Shown: one piece after another, positions 52,997 through 61,276 of the stretch
Layout: each line of letters opens with the position of its first letter
Numbering within the stretch: the stretch's first letter is position 1
From: Lederbergia wuyishanensis
GTDB taxonomy: Bacteria; Bacillota; Bacilli; Bacillales; Bacillaceae_C
DNA: 64,000 bases
Reading direction: 5' to 3'
Assembly (NCBI RefSeq): GCF_022900255.1
Contig: NZ_JALIRM010000009.1
Span: 62,001-126,000 of the forward strand
Notes under the pieces: generated by a model
Seen by the model: only the letters and a program-made list of their open reading frames with translations
Database searches by the model: none
What the model was told of the DNA's origin: nothing
Program-made: the position numbers and the translations under genes

Positions 52997-54700
52997 ATGA
53001 AAATGAAAAAAGCTTTGCTAGCTGGATTCATGGCAACAGCCCTAGTTGTTTCTGGCTGTGGTTCAAAATCTGGAAACGACAAGTCGACTGAAAAAGTTGA
53101 TGTCACTGCGTTGCCTAAAGCTGGCGATTACTCGAAAGAATTAACATTAAAACTTTCTGGATCGTTTACGAGAGGGAAAGCAGAAGATGGAAGTTATGTT
53201 CAAAAACGATTAGAAAAACAATTTAATGTAAAAATCGTTAACACAAAAGTAGATACATGGGATCAAGAGCAAACAAACTTAATGGTTGCATCTGGGGACT
53301 TACCTGATACTTTTTCATTCACTGCAGGTGGTCAAACTCCTCAAGAAATGTTTGATTCAGGTTTAACAAGAACAATCCCTAAAGAAATGCTAGAAAAATA
53401 TGCTCCACGTTATATGAAAATGTTAGAAGAAAATCAACCTGGTCCTATCATGAACTTGAAAAAGGGCACAGATAACGAATATTTACAATTAGTTGGACAA
53501 TATGCACACGTAGATGGTATGGCTTGGGGCCCAACTTTGCGTATGGATTGGCTTGAAAAGCTAGGCTACGAAGTACCTGCCGATGCGAAACCAGTAGGTC
53601 CAAGCGGTGGCCGTGAGAAAATTTTCTTCACAGAACATGGTTATACTTTGGATGAGTTAGAGCAAATTTTAAAAGATTTCACGTTTAAAGATCCAGATGG
53701 AAACGGAAAAAATGATACGTATGGTCTATTACCTTCCAACAATAACCTAAACTGGGCAGCAACACTACTAGGTGCTTTCCAATTAGGTAACGGCTACAAC
53801 TTTATGGAAGACGGAAAATTAGTCCGCATGGAAGTATCTGAACAGTACAAAGAATTCCTAAAGACTATGGCAAAATGGTATAAAGAAGGAATTATTGACC
53901 CTGAATTTACAACATTAGATGAAAAATTGACTTGGGAAAAATACAAAACTGGTAAAATTGGTTACTTTATTGCTCAGCCTGCTTACCTTGCAATGGACGA
54001 CTGGGCAAAAGGACGTGCTCCACAAAATATCGTAGAAAATGATGATTCTACAGCAAAAGTTCTTGCAACTGCACCTGAAATTGGACCAAATGGACAACAA
54101 GGTATCGCAGCATATTTACCAGTAGTTAACTTAGCAGATAGCTTCTATGTTTCTAAAAAAGTAACAGACGAGCAATTAGCACGTATTCTTCAAATCTTTG
54201 ATTACATTAACTTTGACAATGATGCAAGATGGACATTATACGGAGAAATTGGTGAGCATTCTGATTGGGAAGGCGAGCCTAATAAATCAGCGATCAAAGT
54301 ACATCCTGATGTTACACCAGAAGAAGGCGATACTGGATTCTGGGCTTACAACTTCCGTACGTATGATAAAGAAAGAGTGCAATGGTTTACTTCTGAGTAC
54401 ACATTAAAGTTAAAAGATGAATGGTATGCTCGAGAAGATATTAAAGAAAAAATGATCATCCGCCCTTACAAATGGGATCTTTTAAATGAAACAAATTTAA
54501 GAGAACTTGATAAGCGTTACGGTGGACAACTTAAAACAATTGTTGACGAATTCAGAATGAAAGCTATTGTCGGTGAAGTTGATATCGATAAAGAGTGGGA
54601 TAAATATGTTGACAGCTGGATGAAAAACGGTGGTAAGGAAACTCTTGAAGAATTAGATAAAGCACCTCTAGTTTCTGACCTTTTACAAGGTAAAAAATAA
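52997..54700 (+). CDS. Extracellular solute-binding lipoprotein, LplA-like
   Basis: A 567-residue lipoprotein: signal peptide with lipobox VVSGC (cysteine near residue 21) and a large bilobal sugar-binding fold with DPDGNGKNDTYG, a calcium-binding-like loop. The size is that of LplA-type proteins, which bind oligosaccharides rather than single sugars. Given the neighbours it probably binds sialylated glycans or oligosaccharides. That is inference. The start is backed by AAAGGAGGAAAAAAAGG. Confidence 0.88.
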   Translation: MKMKKALLAGFMATALVVSGCGSKSGNDKSTEKVDVTALPKAGDYSKELTLKLSGSFTRGKAEDGSYVQKRLEKQFNVKIVNTKVDTWDQEQTNLMVASGDLPDTFSFTAGGQTPQEMFDSGLTRTIPKEMLEKYAPRYMKMLEENQPGPIMNLKKGTDNEYLQLVGQYAHVDGMAWGPTLRMDWLEKLGYEVPADAKPVGPSGGREKIFFTEHGYTLDELEQILKDFTFKDPDGNGKNDTYGLLPSNNNLNWAATLLGAFQLGNGYNFMEDGKLVRMEVSEQYKEFLKTMAKWYKEGIIDPEFTTLDEKLTWEKYKTGKIGYFIAQPAYLAMDDWAKGRAPQNIVENDDSTAKVLATAPEIGPNGQQGIAAYLPVVNLADSFYVSKKVTDEQLARILQIFDYINFDNDARWTLYGEIGEHSDWEGEPNKSAIKVHPDVTPEEGDTGFWAYNFRTYDKERVQWFTSEYTLKLKDEWYAREDIKEKMIIRPYKWDLLNETNLRELDKRYGGQLKTIVDEFRMKAIVGEVDIDKEWDKYVDSWMKNGGKETLEELDKAPLVSDLLQGKK

Positions 54701-54711
54701 TGAAAAAGGCC

Positions 54712-54746
54712 GTCCCGCGGTGCCAGTCACTTGCGGGACTTGCTTT
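54712..54746 (+). terminator. Terminator after the binding-protein gene
   Basis: GTCCCGC / GCGGGAC stem with a 14-base loop, followed by TTGCTTTC. It likely makes transcripts of the transporter genes end here in part. Confidence 0.6.
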
Positions 54747-54857
54747 CATTTTAACGTAAAATGTTTTTAGCTTGTTTTTTTAATCAACAAGTAGCTTAAT
54801 TATAAGCATCTAATCAATAGGAACCTGTTCTTCATTTCACTAAGATAAACTGGAAAG

Positions 54858-54897
54858 ACTAGAATTTCTTCTTAAGAAATAACTAGTTTGTGTTTTT
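54858..54897 (+). terminator. Hairpin upstream of the sialidase gene
   Basis: ACTAG-AATTTCTT-CTT-AAGAAAT-AACTAG, then TTTGTGTTTTTC. This resembles a leaky terminator or attenuator in the 250-bp gap before the sialidase gene. There is otherwise nothing recognisable in the gap. Confidence 0.4.
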
Positions 54898-54952
54898 CTA
54901 TATGTTAATAAGGCTGTGAAGCCAATTTATCAAAAATAGGGAGATTTGCGAC

Positions 54953-56293
54953 ATGCCAAATATTCAAGCAGAAGCGATTTATTATCCAGGGTTCGCTGGG
55001 TCTAAAGCGTATCGAATTCCATCAATGATCACGACAACTAAAGGAACAGTTATTGCAGGAATAGATGCTAGAATTGTTGACCAAAGAGACAATCCAAATA
55101 AAATTGACGTGACAATTCGTCGAAGTGAAGATAATGGAAAGTCTTGGGGACCAGCCCAAAAACTCGCTGCCTATGCAGGTGAGGGATTGGATGGTGCAGC
55201 AGCCATTGATACATCACTTTTGCAAGATAAGGAAACAGGAACTATTTTTATGCTATTTATGCATACGCCAGGTGGAATTGGTCTATGGGCAAGTGAAGCA
55301 GGGATGGGCTTTGATTCAGAAGGGCGTAGAAAATTGTATGATCAAGAAGGAAATGTTTTCATCCTTGCAAATAACGGTAAGGTTCTGGATTCAGAACTAA
55401 ATGAAACAGATTATGTTATTGATGAACAAGGTTATGTTTTTCAAAACGGTGAAGCTAAAGGTAACATCTATTTTAAAAAAGGTGTTGACCCAAATGAAAG
55501 CTTGCTAGAAGCGAGAACTTCCTTTTTGCAAATCATCCAAAGTGACGACGATGGTCTCACTTGGTCAAAACCAAGAGAACTAAATCCGATGGTAAAAGAA
55601 GAATGGATGCGTTTTATTGGCTCAGGCCCAGGATGTGGAATTCAGCTGCAACACGGGGAGAAAGCGGGAAGACTTGTTTTTCCAATTTATTTTTCAAATG
55701 AAGCGGGAAAATTATCTTGTGCATGTATTTATAGTGATGATCATGGTGCTACTTGGCAACGGGGCGAATCTCCAAATGATGGCAGGGAACTAGATGGAGA
55801 AGTTTTATCGGCTAAGACTATTTCAGAGGAGAAGCAATTTTTAACTGAATCACAAGTGATTGAATTGCCTACAGGAGAATTGAAATATTATCTTCGTAAC
55901 CATTATGGTCTTCAAAGAACAGCTGTCACAACTAGTACAGATGGTGGAGAAACTTGGGGCGAAGTCACTTTCGATGATGCTCTTATAGATCCGATTTGTC
56001 AATCTAGTGTTATTCTTTATCCTGATTTAGGTGACGGAAAAGTACGCGTACTTTTTTCAAATCCAGCAGATGAAAAAACAAGAATCAAGGGGACAGTTCG
56101 TTTAAGTGAAGATGGCGGGAAAACTTGGGCCTATAGTAAAGTCATTGAAGATGGATATTTTGGGTATTCTTGTTTAACCGTTCTTAAAAATGGAGATATC
56201 GGAATTTTATACGAACGTGTAGAAGATTATTCTGATTGGAATAGTATGGACATTCAATTTGGAACCTTTACGCTTGATTGGTTAAAATCATAA
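54953..56293 (+). CDS. Exo-alpha-sialidase (BNR/Asp-box), apparently cytoplasmic
   Basis: A 446-residue six-bladed beta-propeller enzyme. The YRIPS arginine motif is at residues 20-24. Five Asp boxes are visible: RSEDNGKSW, SDDDGLTW, SDDHGATW, STDGGETW and SEDGGKTW. It releases N-acetylneuraminate (or anhydro-Neu5Ac) from glycans. It has no signal peptide or anchor, unlike most bacterial sialidases, so it probably acts on imported oligosaccharides. The start follows AATAGGGAGATTTGCGAC. Confidence 0.88.
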   Translation: MPNIQAEAIYYPGFAGSKAYRIPSMITTTKGTVIAGIDARIVDQRDNPNKIDVTIRRSEDNGKSWGPAQKLAAYAGEGLDGAAAIDTSLLQDKETGTIFMLFMHTPGGIGLWASEAGMGFDSEGRRKLYDQEGNVFILANNGKVLDSELNETDYVIDEQGYVFQNGEAKGNIYFKKGVDPNESLLEARTSFLQIIQSDDDGLTWSKPRELNPMVKEEWMRFIGSGPGCGIQLQHGEKAGRLVFPIYFSNEAGKLSCACIYSDDHGATWQRGESPNDGRELDGEVLSAKTISEEKQFLTESQVIELPTGELKYYLRNHYGLQRTAVTTSTDGGETWGEVTFDDALIDPICQSSVILYPDLGDGKVRVLFSNPADEKTRIKGTVRLSEDGGKTWAYSKVIEDGYFGYSCLTVLKNGDIGILYERVEDYSDWNSMDIQFGTFTLDWLKS

Positions 56294-56303
56294 TAAGAGA
56301 ACA

Positions 56304-56340
56304 GGGACAGGTAATGATTTATGATTTACCTGTTCCTTTT
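56304..56340 (+). terminator. Terminator after the sialidase gene
   Basis: GGGACAGGTAA / TTACCTGTTCC stem (one G-U pair) followed by TTTT. Confidence 0.8.
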
Positions 56341-56510
56341 GATAATGTCTGGTTTCGTGAATTGTAAAAGCCAAAAAACGACTTTTACCTAATTATTGGT
56401 TAAGCTGTACTTAAGAAGTTGGTAGCTCTTTTCTCATATGAAAATTTAATATTGGGGCTAAAATATATTTTGTCTTTATTAAAATAGTAACAATGTTTGA
56501 GGAAAAGCCC
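56337..56510. mobile_element. Degenerate second copy of the MITE-like element
   Basis: It shares GCCAAAAA-CGACTTTTACCT and AAAATAG-AACAATGTTT-AG-AAAAG-CC blocks with the element at 36999-37163, in the same order and at a similar spacing. The right end is well kept (ends AAAAGCC at about 56509). The left end is degraded and no target duplication can be seen. It separates the sialidase gene from nanE. Confidence 0.6.
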
Positions 56511-56533
56511 TAACAATTATGGAGGATACAGTT

Positions 56534-57220
56534 ATGGACAAACAATCTTTTTTCAATGCAATACATAAAAAGTTAATCGTTTCTTGCCAAGCACTTGAAA
56601 ACGAACCTTTACACGGATCGGAAATCATGGCTAAAATGGCACAAGCTGCAAAAGAGGGTGGAGCAGTAGCAATCCGAAGTAACTCAGCGCAAGATGTGGC
56701 AGCTATAAAAAAGCAAACGGGTCTCCCCGTAATTGGATTGGTCAAACGCGATTATCCAGATAGTGAAGTTTTTATTACTGCAACATTAAAAGAAGTTAAG
56801 GAATTGCTTGAAGTAGAGCCAGCCGTTATTGCACTCGATGCTACAATCCGCAATAGACCGAATGGGGAAAAGTTAGAAGATTTAGTTCGTTATATACATG
56901 AGAACAGCAATACGCTCGTAATGGCGGATATTGCTACAAAAAAAGATGTTGAATACGCGATTAGTTGTGGAGTGGACATGATTTCAACGACTTTATCAGG
57001 CTATACAGCTGATAGTCCTAAATTGGAAGGACCTGATTTTGATTTATTGGAAGAGCTTAGCAAGACTGCCCCAATTCCTGTTATTGCTGAAGGACGTATT
57101 AACACACCACAAGATGCGAAAAAAATGCTTGAACTAGGCGCATGGTCAATTGTTGTCGGAAGTGCAATTACAAGACCACAATTGATCACAAAATCATTTG
57201 CTGAAGGAATTGAAAAATGA
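56534..57220 (+). CDS. nanE: N-acetylmannosamine-6-phosphate 2-epimerase
   Basis: A 228-residue TIM-barrel epimerase. LIVSCQALENEPLHG, AIRSNSAQDV, GLVKRDYPDSEVFITAT, the DAT-x-R-x-R-P loop (ALDATIRNRPNG), MADIAT and VIAEGRI match NanE. It converts ManNAc-6-P to GlcNAc-6-P in the cytoplasm. The ATG follows TATGGAGGATACAGTT. It overlaps nanK by 4 bp. Confidence 0.94.
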   Translation: MDKQSFFNAIHKKLIVSCQALENEPLHGSEIMAKMAQAAKEGGAVAIRSNSAQDVAAIKKQTGLPVIGLVKRDYPDSEVFITATLKEVKELLEVEPAVIALDATIRNRPNGEKLEDLVRYIHENSNTLVMADIATKKDVEYAISCGVDMISTTLSGYTADSPKLEGPDFDLLEELSKTAPIPVIAEGRINTPQDAKKMLELGAWSIVVGSAITRPQLITKSFAEGIEK

Positions 57221-58089
57221 AGCAATATTTAGCATTTGATATTGGCGGTACTCAAATTAAATACGGAATTATTGATGAAACAGGAAATATTCTCTCTCAC
57301 GCATTAATGGATACTGAAGCATATTTGGGTGGACCTTCTATTATTGATAAAGTGATCGCTAAGGGAAAAATCCTTATCCAAAATCATCCTGTTGAAGGGA
57401 TTGCGATTAGTACGGCTGGTCAAGTCGATTTCAATACAGGGACCATTGTCGGAGCTGGCGAATCCATTCCTAACTATACTGGAGTGGAAATAAAACATCT
57501 TGTAGAAAAGGCGCTCGGATTACCTGTTGAAGTAAGAAATGATGTAGATTGCGCGGCTTTAGGAGAGCAATGGCTTGGTCGTCATAACGTTAATAATTTT
57601 ATCGCGTTAACTATAGGGACAGGTATTGGTGGAGCGATTGTCATTGACGGAGAAATGTATTCCGGGCACACGTTCAGCGCAGGCGAATGGGGATACATGC
57701 TAATCGAAGGTCAGCAGTTTGAAAAAGTTGCGTCCGTCTCTGGACTAATTAATCTTGCTCGGCAATACAAGGAAGATCGTGATTGGACAGGAAAAGAGAT
57801 ATTTGATTTGTATGATAAAGGCGATGCGGATATTAAACTAGCAGTCGATACTTTTTTCAAACATTTAGCGATTGGAATCACAAATCTTATTTACATTTTC
57901 AATCCTGAAAAAGTAATCGTTGGCGGAGGTATTACCGCACGTGGTGAGAAGTTATTGCAAGAAATTCAGCACGAAGTCCAAAAATATATTTTACCTTCTA
58001 TCTATAAAAATACTGATATTGTATTGGCAAAATTATCAAACCAAGCAGGAATGGTAGGAGCCGTTTATAATTTTATAAAAAGTAGATAG
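57217..58089 (+). CDS. nanK: ROK-family N-acetylmannosamine kinase
   Basis: A 290-residue ROK kinase. DIGGTQIKYG is the phosphate loop, NDVDCAALGE and GTGIGGAIVIDG the following motifs, and EWGYM the ROK signature; the usual zinc cluster CxCGxxGC is not present. It phosphorylates ManNAc to feed NanE. Translational coupling to nanE by ATGA overlap supports this. The next 147 bp hold no clear gene. Confidence 0.9.
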   Translation: MKQYLAFDIGGTQIKYGIIDETGNILSHALMDTEAYLGGPSIIDKVIAKGKILIQNHPVEGIAISTAGQVDFNTGTIVGAGESIPNYTGVEIKHLVEKALGLPVEVRNDVDCAALGEQWLGRHNVNNFIALTIGTGIGGAIVIDGEMYSGHTFSAGEWGYMLIEGQQFEKVASVSGLINLARQYKEDRDWTGKEIFDLYDKGDADIKLAVDTFFKHLAIGITNLIYIFNPEKVIVGGGITARGEKLLQEIQHEVQKYILPSIYKNTDIVLAKLSNQAGMVGAVYNFIKSR

Positions 58090-58236
58090 TCTAAAAAGTA
58101 AATTATTGACTTTACTATATTGTTGGGCAGTAAAATGGAGAGGTCAGCAGTATTATCGATTTACCAGATAAGATAGTGACATAAGTAAAATCAAGAATAG
58201 CAACAAATTCGAATTCATCAATGAAGAGGTGTAGAC

Positions 58237-59415
58237 ATGACACAATTAAGAATGGGAATTATCGGACTTGGACTTAGAAGCAATATCGTGAAATATTGGC
58301 ATCAACCAGAAGGAAACTCCGTTGTTGTAGGTGTAGCAGATATTTCCGAAGCAGCGCTTGATCGTTTTAAAGAAGAAGTTAATGCAGATGGTTTCGTTAC
58401 TACCGATTACAAAGAATTACTGACAAGAGAAGATATTGATGCTGTTGCAATTTTATCACCTGATTATTTGCATGAAGAACATGCCATTGCCGCATTACGG
58501 GCAGGTAAGCATGTCTATTGTGAAAAACCTCTAGCGATTACACCAGAGGGATGTGATCGTATTCTTGATGAATGGAAGCTTTCCGGGAAGCATTTAATGA
58601 TCGGGTTTAATATGCGTTATATGAGCATGTACCAAACAATGAAAGAAATTATTGATTCTGGCGTCATTGGTGATATTAAAGCTGTTTGGGTCAGACATTT
58701 CGTTGGACTCGGTGGATATTATTATTACCATGATTGGCATGGAGCTTCTAAAAATACGACATCTTTACTTTTACAAAAGGCTTCTCACGATTTTGATGTT
58801 ATTCATTGGTTAACAGGACAATATGCGAAAAAGGTGTCGGCCTTTGGCAGCTTAGATTATTACGGCGGGGACAAGCCCAATGATTTACATTGCCCAGATT
58901 GTGAATTAAAAGACACTTGTCCGGATGTAAGTTTAACAAAGTTAACACAATGTGCTTTCCGTGAAGAAATTGACGTGGAAGATAATAATATGGTCATCAT
59001 GGAGCTTGAAAATGGCATTAAAGCATCTTATATGCAGTGTCATTTCACTCCAGAGTATTCTCGAAACTACACATTCATCGGTACAAAAGGTCGAATCGAA
59101 AACGATGATATCAATGATAAAGTATACGTCAAAACGAGAAAATCAGGTACATGGCATGAAATGAGCGATATTGTATACGAAATGAAAGAAATGCCTGGTA
59201 CACATGGCGGGGCAGACCCACGCATCTGTGCAGATTTTGTGAATTTGGTCCTAAACAATAAGCAACCATTAACCACTCCTTTTGCAGGCCGCATGAGTGT
59301 CGCGGTTGGTTGTGCAGCGACTGAATCAATTCGTTCTGGTGGAAGGGTAATCGAGATCGATCAAGGAAATCATCGTCCAATCGAGGAGGAGCAATATGCC
59401 AAAGTTAACGCATAA
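58237..59415 (+). CDS. Gfo/Idh/MocA-family oxidoreductase
   Basis: A 392-residue NAD(P)-dependent oxidoreductase. The Rossmann motif is MGIIGLGLRSN, with EKPLAIT in the middle, and there is a Cys-rich insertion (CPDC-x5-C, then another C 11 residues later) that might bind metal. In some gut bacteria a member of this family (NanOx) converts 2,7-anhydro-Neu5Ac to Neu5Ac within nan clusters, and E. coli YjhC belongs to the same group. A similar role here is possible but is inference. An AGAGGTGTAGAC site precedes the ATG. It overlaps the galactosidase gene by 20 bp. Confidence 0.85.
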   Translation: MTQLRMGIIGLGLRSNIVKYWHQPEGNSVVVGVADISEAALDRFKEEVNADGFVTTDYKELLTREDIDAVAILSPDYLHEEHAIAALRAGKHVYCEKPLAITPEGCDRILDEWKLSGKHLMIGFNMRYMSMYQTMKEIIDSGVIGDIKAVWVRHFVGLGGYYYYHDWHGASKNTTSLLLQKASHDFDVIHWLTGQYAKKVSAFGSLDYYGGDKPNDLHCPDCELKDTCPDVSLTKLTQCAFREEIDVEDNNMVIMELENGIKASYMQCHFTPEYSRNYTFIGTKGRIENDDINDKVYVKTRKSGTWHEMSDIVYEMKEMPGTHGGADPRICADFVNLVLNNKQPLTTPFAGRMSVAVGCAATESIRSGGRVIEIDQGNHRPIEEEQYAKVNA

Positions 59416-61141
59416 TGAAAAATCCTTTTTGCTCGATGGGAAGGAAACTCTACTTTTAAGTGGTGCAATGCATTACTTCAGAACGGTTCCTGAATACTGG
59501 GAAGATCGTCTTTTGAAATTAAAAGAATGTGGTCTTAACACAGTAGAGACATATGTAGCCTGGAATCTTCATGAACCAGAGGAAGGCAAATTTGTTTTTG
59601 ACGGAATTGCTGATATTGGGCGTTTTATCAAAACCGCAGAAAAAGTTGGACTTCATGTCATTGTTAGACCTGGACCTTATATTTGTGCGGAATGGGAATT
59701 CGGTGGTTTCCCTTATTGGTTAATGACGGTACCAAATATTAAATTACGCTGTTTTAACAAGCCATATTTAGAAAAAGTAGATGCTTATTTTGATGAGCTA
59801 TTTAAACGCTTGAATCCACTTTTAAGTTCGAATGGCGGTCCTATCATCGCTCTCCAAATCGAAAATGAATACGGCAGCTTTGGGAACGATCAAAAATATT
59901 TACAATATATGCGTGACAGCATCCAAAGAAGAGTTGGAGATGAACTGCTCTTTACTTCAGATGGTCCACTTCCAAGCATGCTGCATGGCGGTATGATTGA
60001 GAATGTACTTGAGACAGCGAACTTTGGATCTAGAACGGAAGAAGCTTTTACTGAATTAAAAAAATTGCAGCCCAATGGACCGCTTATGTGCATGGAGTTT
60101 TGGCATGGCTGGTTTGATCATTGGGGTGAAGAGCATCACACAAGATCAGCTGATAGTGTGGTAGAAACATTGGAAGAAATGTTAGAGCGTAATGGCTCTG
60201 TCAATTTCTATATGGCACATGGTGGAACAAATTTTGGCTTCTATAATGGAGCAAATCATAACGAAGAAATCTATCAACCTACGATTACAAGTTATGACTA
60301 TGATGGATTGTTGACGGAATCTGGAGATGTGACAGATAAATTCTTTGAAGTTCGAAAAACATTTGAAAAATATGTGGACCTTCCAGAAATGAATCTGCCA
60401 GCTCCAACGCCGAAAAAACAATACGGAGAAGTCCAATTAACGGAGAGTGTTGCGCTACTTGACTCATTAACGCAACTTTCCACACCACAAAAAAGTGAAG
60501 CTCCATTAACGATGGAGGAATATGGTCAAGGGTACGGTTTTATTGTGTACGAAACAGTCATTAAAGGAGCTTATGGTAAGCAACGATTAACTGTTCAAGA
60601 TATTCACGATCGTGGACAAGTATATATAAATGGTGAGTATGTTGGACTAGTGGATAGAATTAGCGGCAACGCTAGTTTAGAAGTCGATATAACTGAAGAT
60701 GAAACGAAACTTCAAATCATTGTCGAGAATATGGGACGCATCAATTACGGGCCATTCCTCGTTGATTTTAAAGGAATTACAGAAGGAGTTAGATTGAACA
60801 ATCAATTTCTATTTGGTTGGACAGTCTACCCATTACCATTAAATAATTTAAGCCAACTATCATTTGCAAGTGTGGAGACCGAGGAAAATCATCCATATTT
60901 TCATCGTGGAACATTAACTATTGATGAAGTGGCTGATACGTTCATCGATATGTCCAATTGGACGAAAGGTGTCGTCTTCGTGAACGGTCATAACCTTGGT
61001 CGTTATTGGGAGATAGGGCCTCAACAAACACTATATGTTCCAGCACCACTTTTACAAAAAGGCGACAACGAAATTGTCATTTTCGAACTTCATAAGCATG
61101 AACAATCAGTAAGCTTTGTTGGTAAGCCAGTATTAGGGTGA
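59396..61141 (+). CDS. GH35 beta-galactosidase, cytoplasmic
   Basis: A 581-residue GH35 enzyme: LSGAMHYFR at the start, ENEYGSFG with acid/base Glu158, and CMEFWHGWFDHWG with nucleophile Glu234, then beta-sandwich domains. It hydrolyses terminal beta-galactosides, such as those exposed after sialic acid removal. There is no signal peptide. Its start overlaps the oxidoreductase stop by 20 bp (GAGGAGCAAT site). It ends the sialoglycan locus. Confidence 0.92.
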   Translation: MPKLTHNEKSFLLDGKETLLLSGAMHYFRTVPEYWEDRLLKLKECGLNTVETYVAWNLHEPEEGKFVFDGIADIGRFIKTAEKVGLHVIVRPGPYICAEWEFGGFPYWLMTVPNIKLRCFNKPYLEKVDAYFDELFKRLNPLLSSNGGPIIALQIENEYGSFGNDQKYLQYMRDSIQRRVGDELLFTSDGPLPSMLHGGMIENVLETANFGSRTEEAFTELKKLQPNGPLMCMEFWHGWFDHWGEEHHTRSADSVVETLEEMLERNGSVNFYMAHGGTNFGFYNGANHNEEIYQPTITSYDYDGLLTESGDVTDKFFEVRKTFEKYVDLPEMNLPAPTPKKQYGEVQLTESVALLDSLTQLSTPQKSEAPLTMEEYGQGYGFIVYETVIKGAYGKQRLTVQDIHDRGQVYINGEYVGLVDRISGNASLEVDITEDETKLQIIVENMGRINYGPFLVDFKGITEGVRLNNQFLFGWTVYPLPLNNLSQLSFASVETEENHPYFHRGTLTIDEVADTFIDMSNWTKGVVFVNGHNLGRYWEIGPQQTLYVPAPLLQKGDNEIVIFELHKHEQSVSFVGKPVLG

Positions 61142-61144
61142 AAA

Positions 61145-61177
61145 AAAAGCGTGGACTTTTTGGGTCCACGCTTTTCT
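61145..61177. terminator. Bidirectional terminator
   Basis: AAAAGCGTGGAC / GTCCACGCTTTT, perfect 12-bp stem, with a run of eight T on the minus strand and CTCTACTC on the plus strand. It ends both the sialoglycan locus and the oxidase operon. Confidence 0.9.
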
Positions 61178-61264
61178 CTACTCTTCTTCAACCGTATTTA
61201 CTTCAACGCAGATTACAGTAACTGTTACAAGGACGATCAACATAGCACTTATGGCTAAAAACAT
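61178..61264 (-). CDS. 28-residue membrane peptide of the oxidase operon
   Basis: A peptide of 28 residues: MFLAISAMLIVLVTVTVICV, then EVNTVEEE. One TM helix covers nearly all of it. TAGGAG nine bases before the ATG supports translation. It directly follows the subunit I gene and precedes the shared terminator. It might be an accessory subunit. It is not the IIa subunit, which is encoded at the front of the operon. Confidence 0.55.
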   Translation of the reverse strand: MFLAISAMLIVLVTVTVICVEVNTVEEE

Positions 61265-61276
61265 ATTAATCAACTC

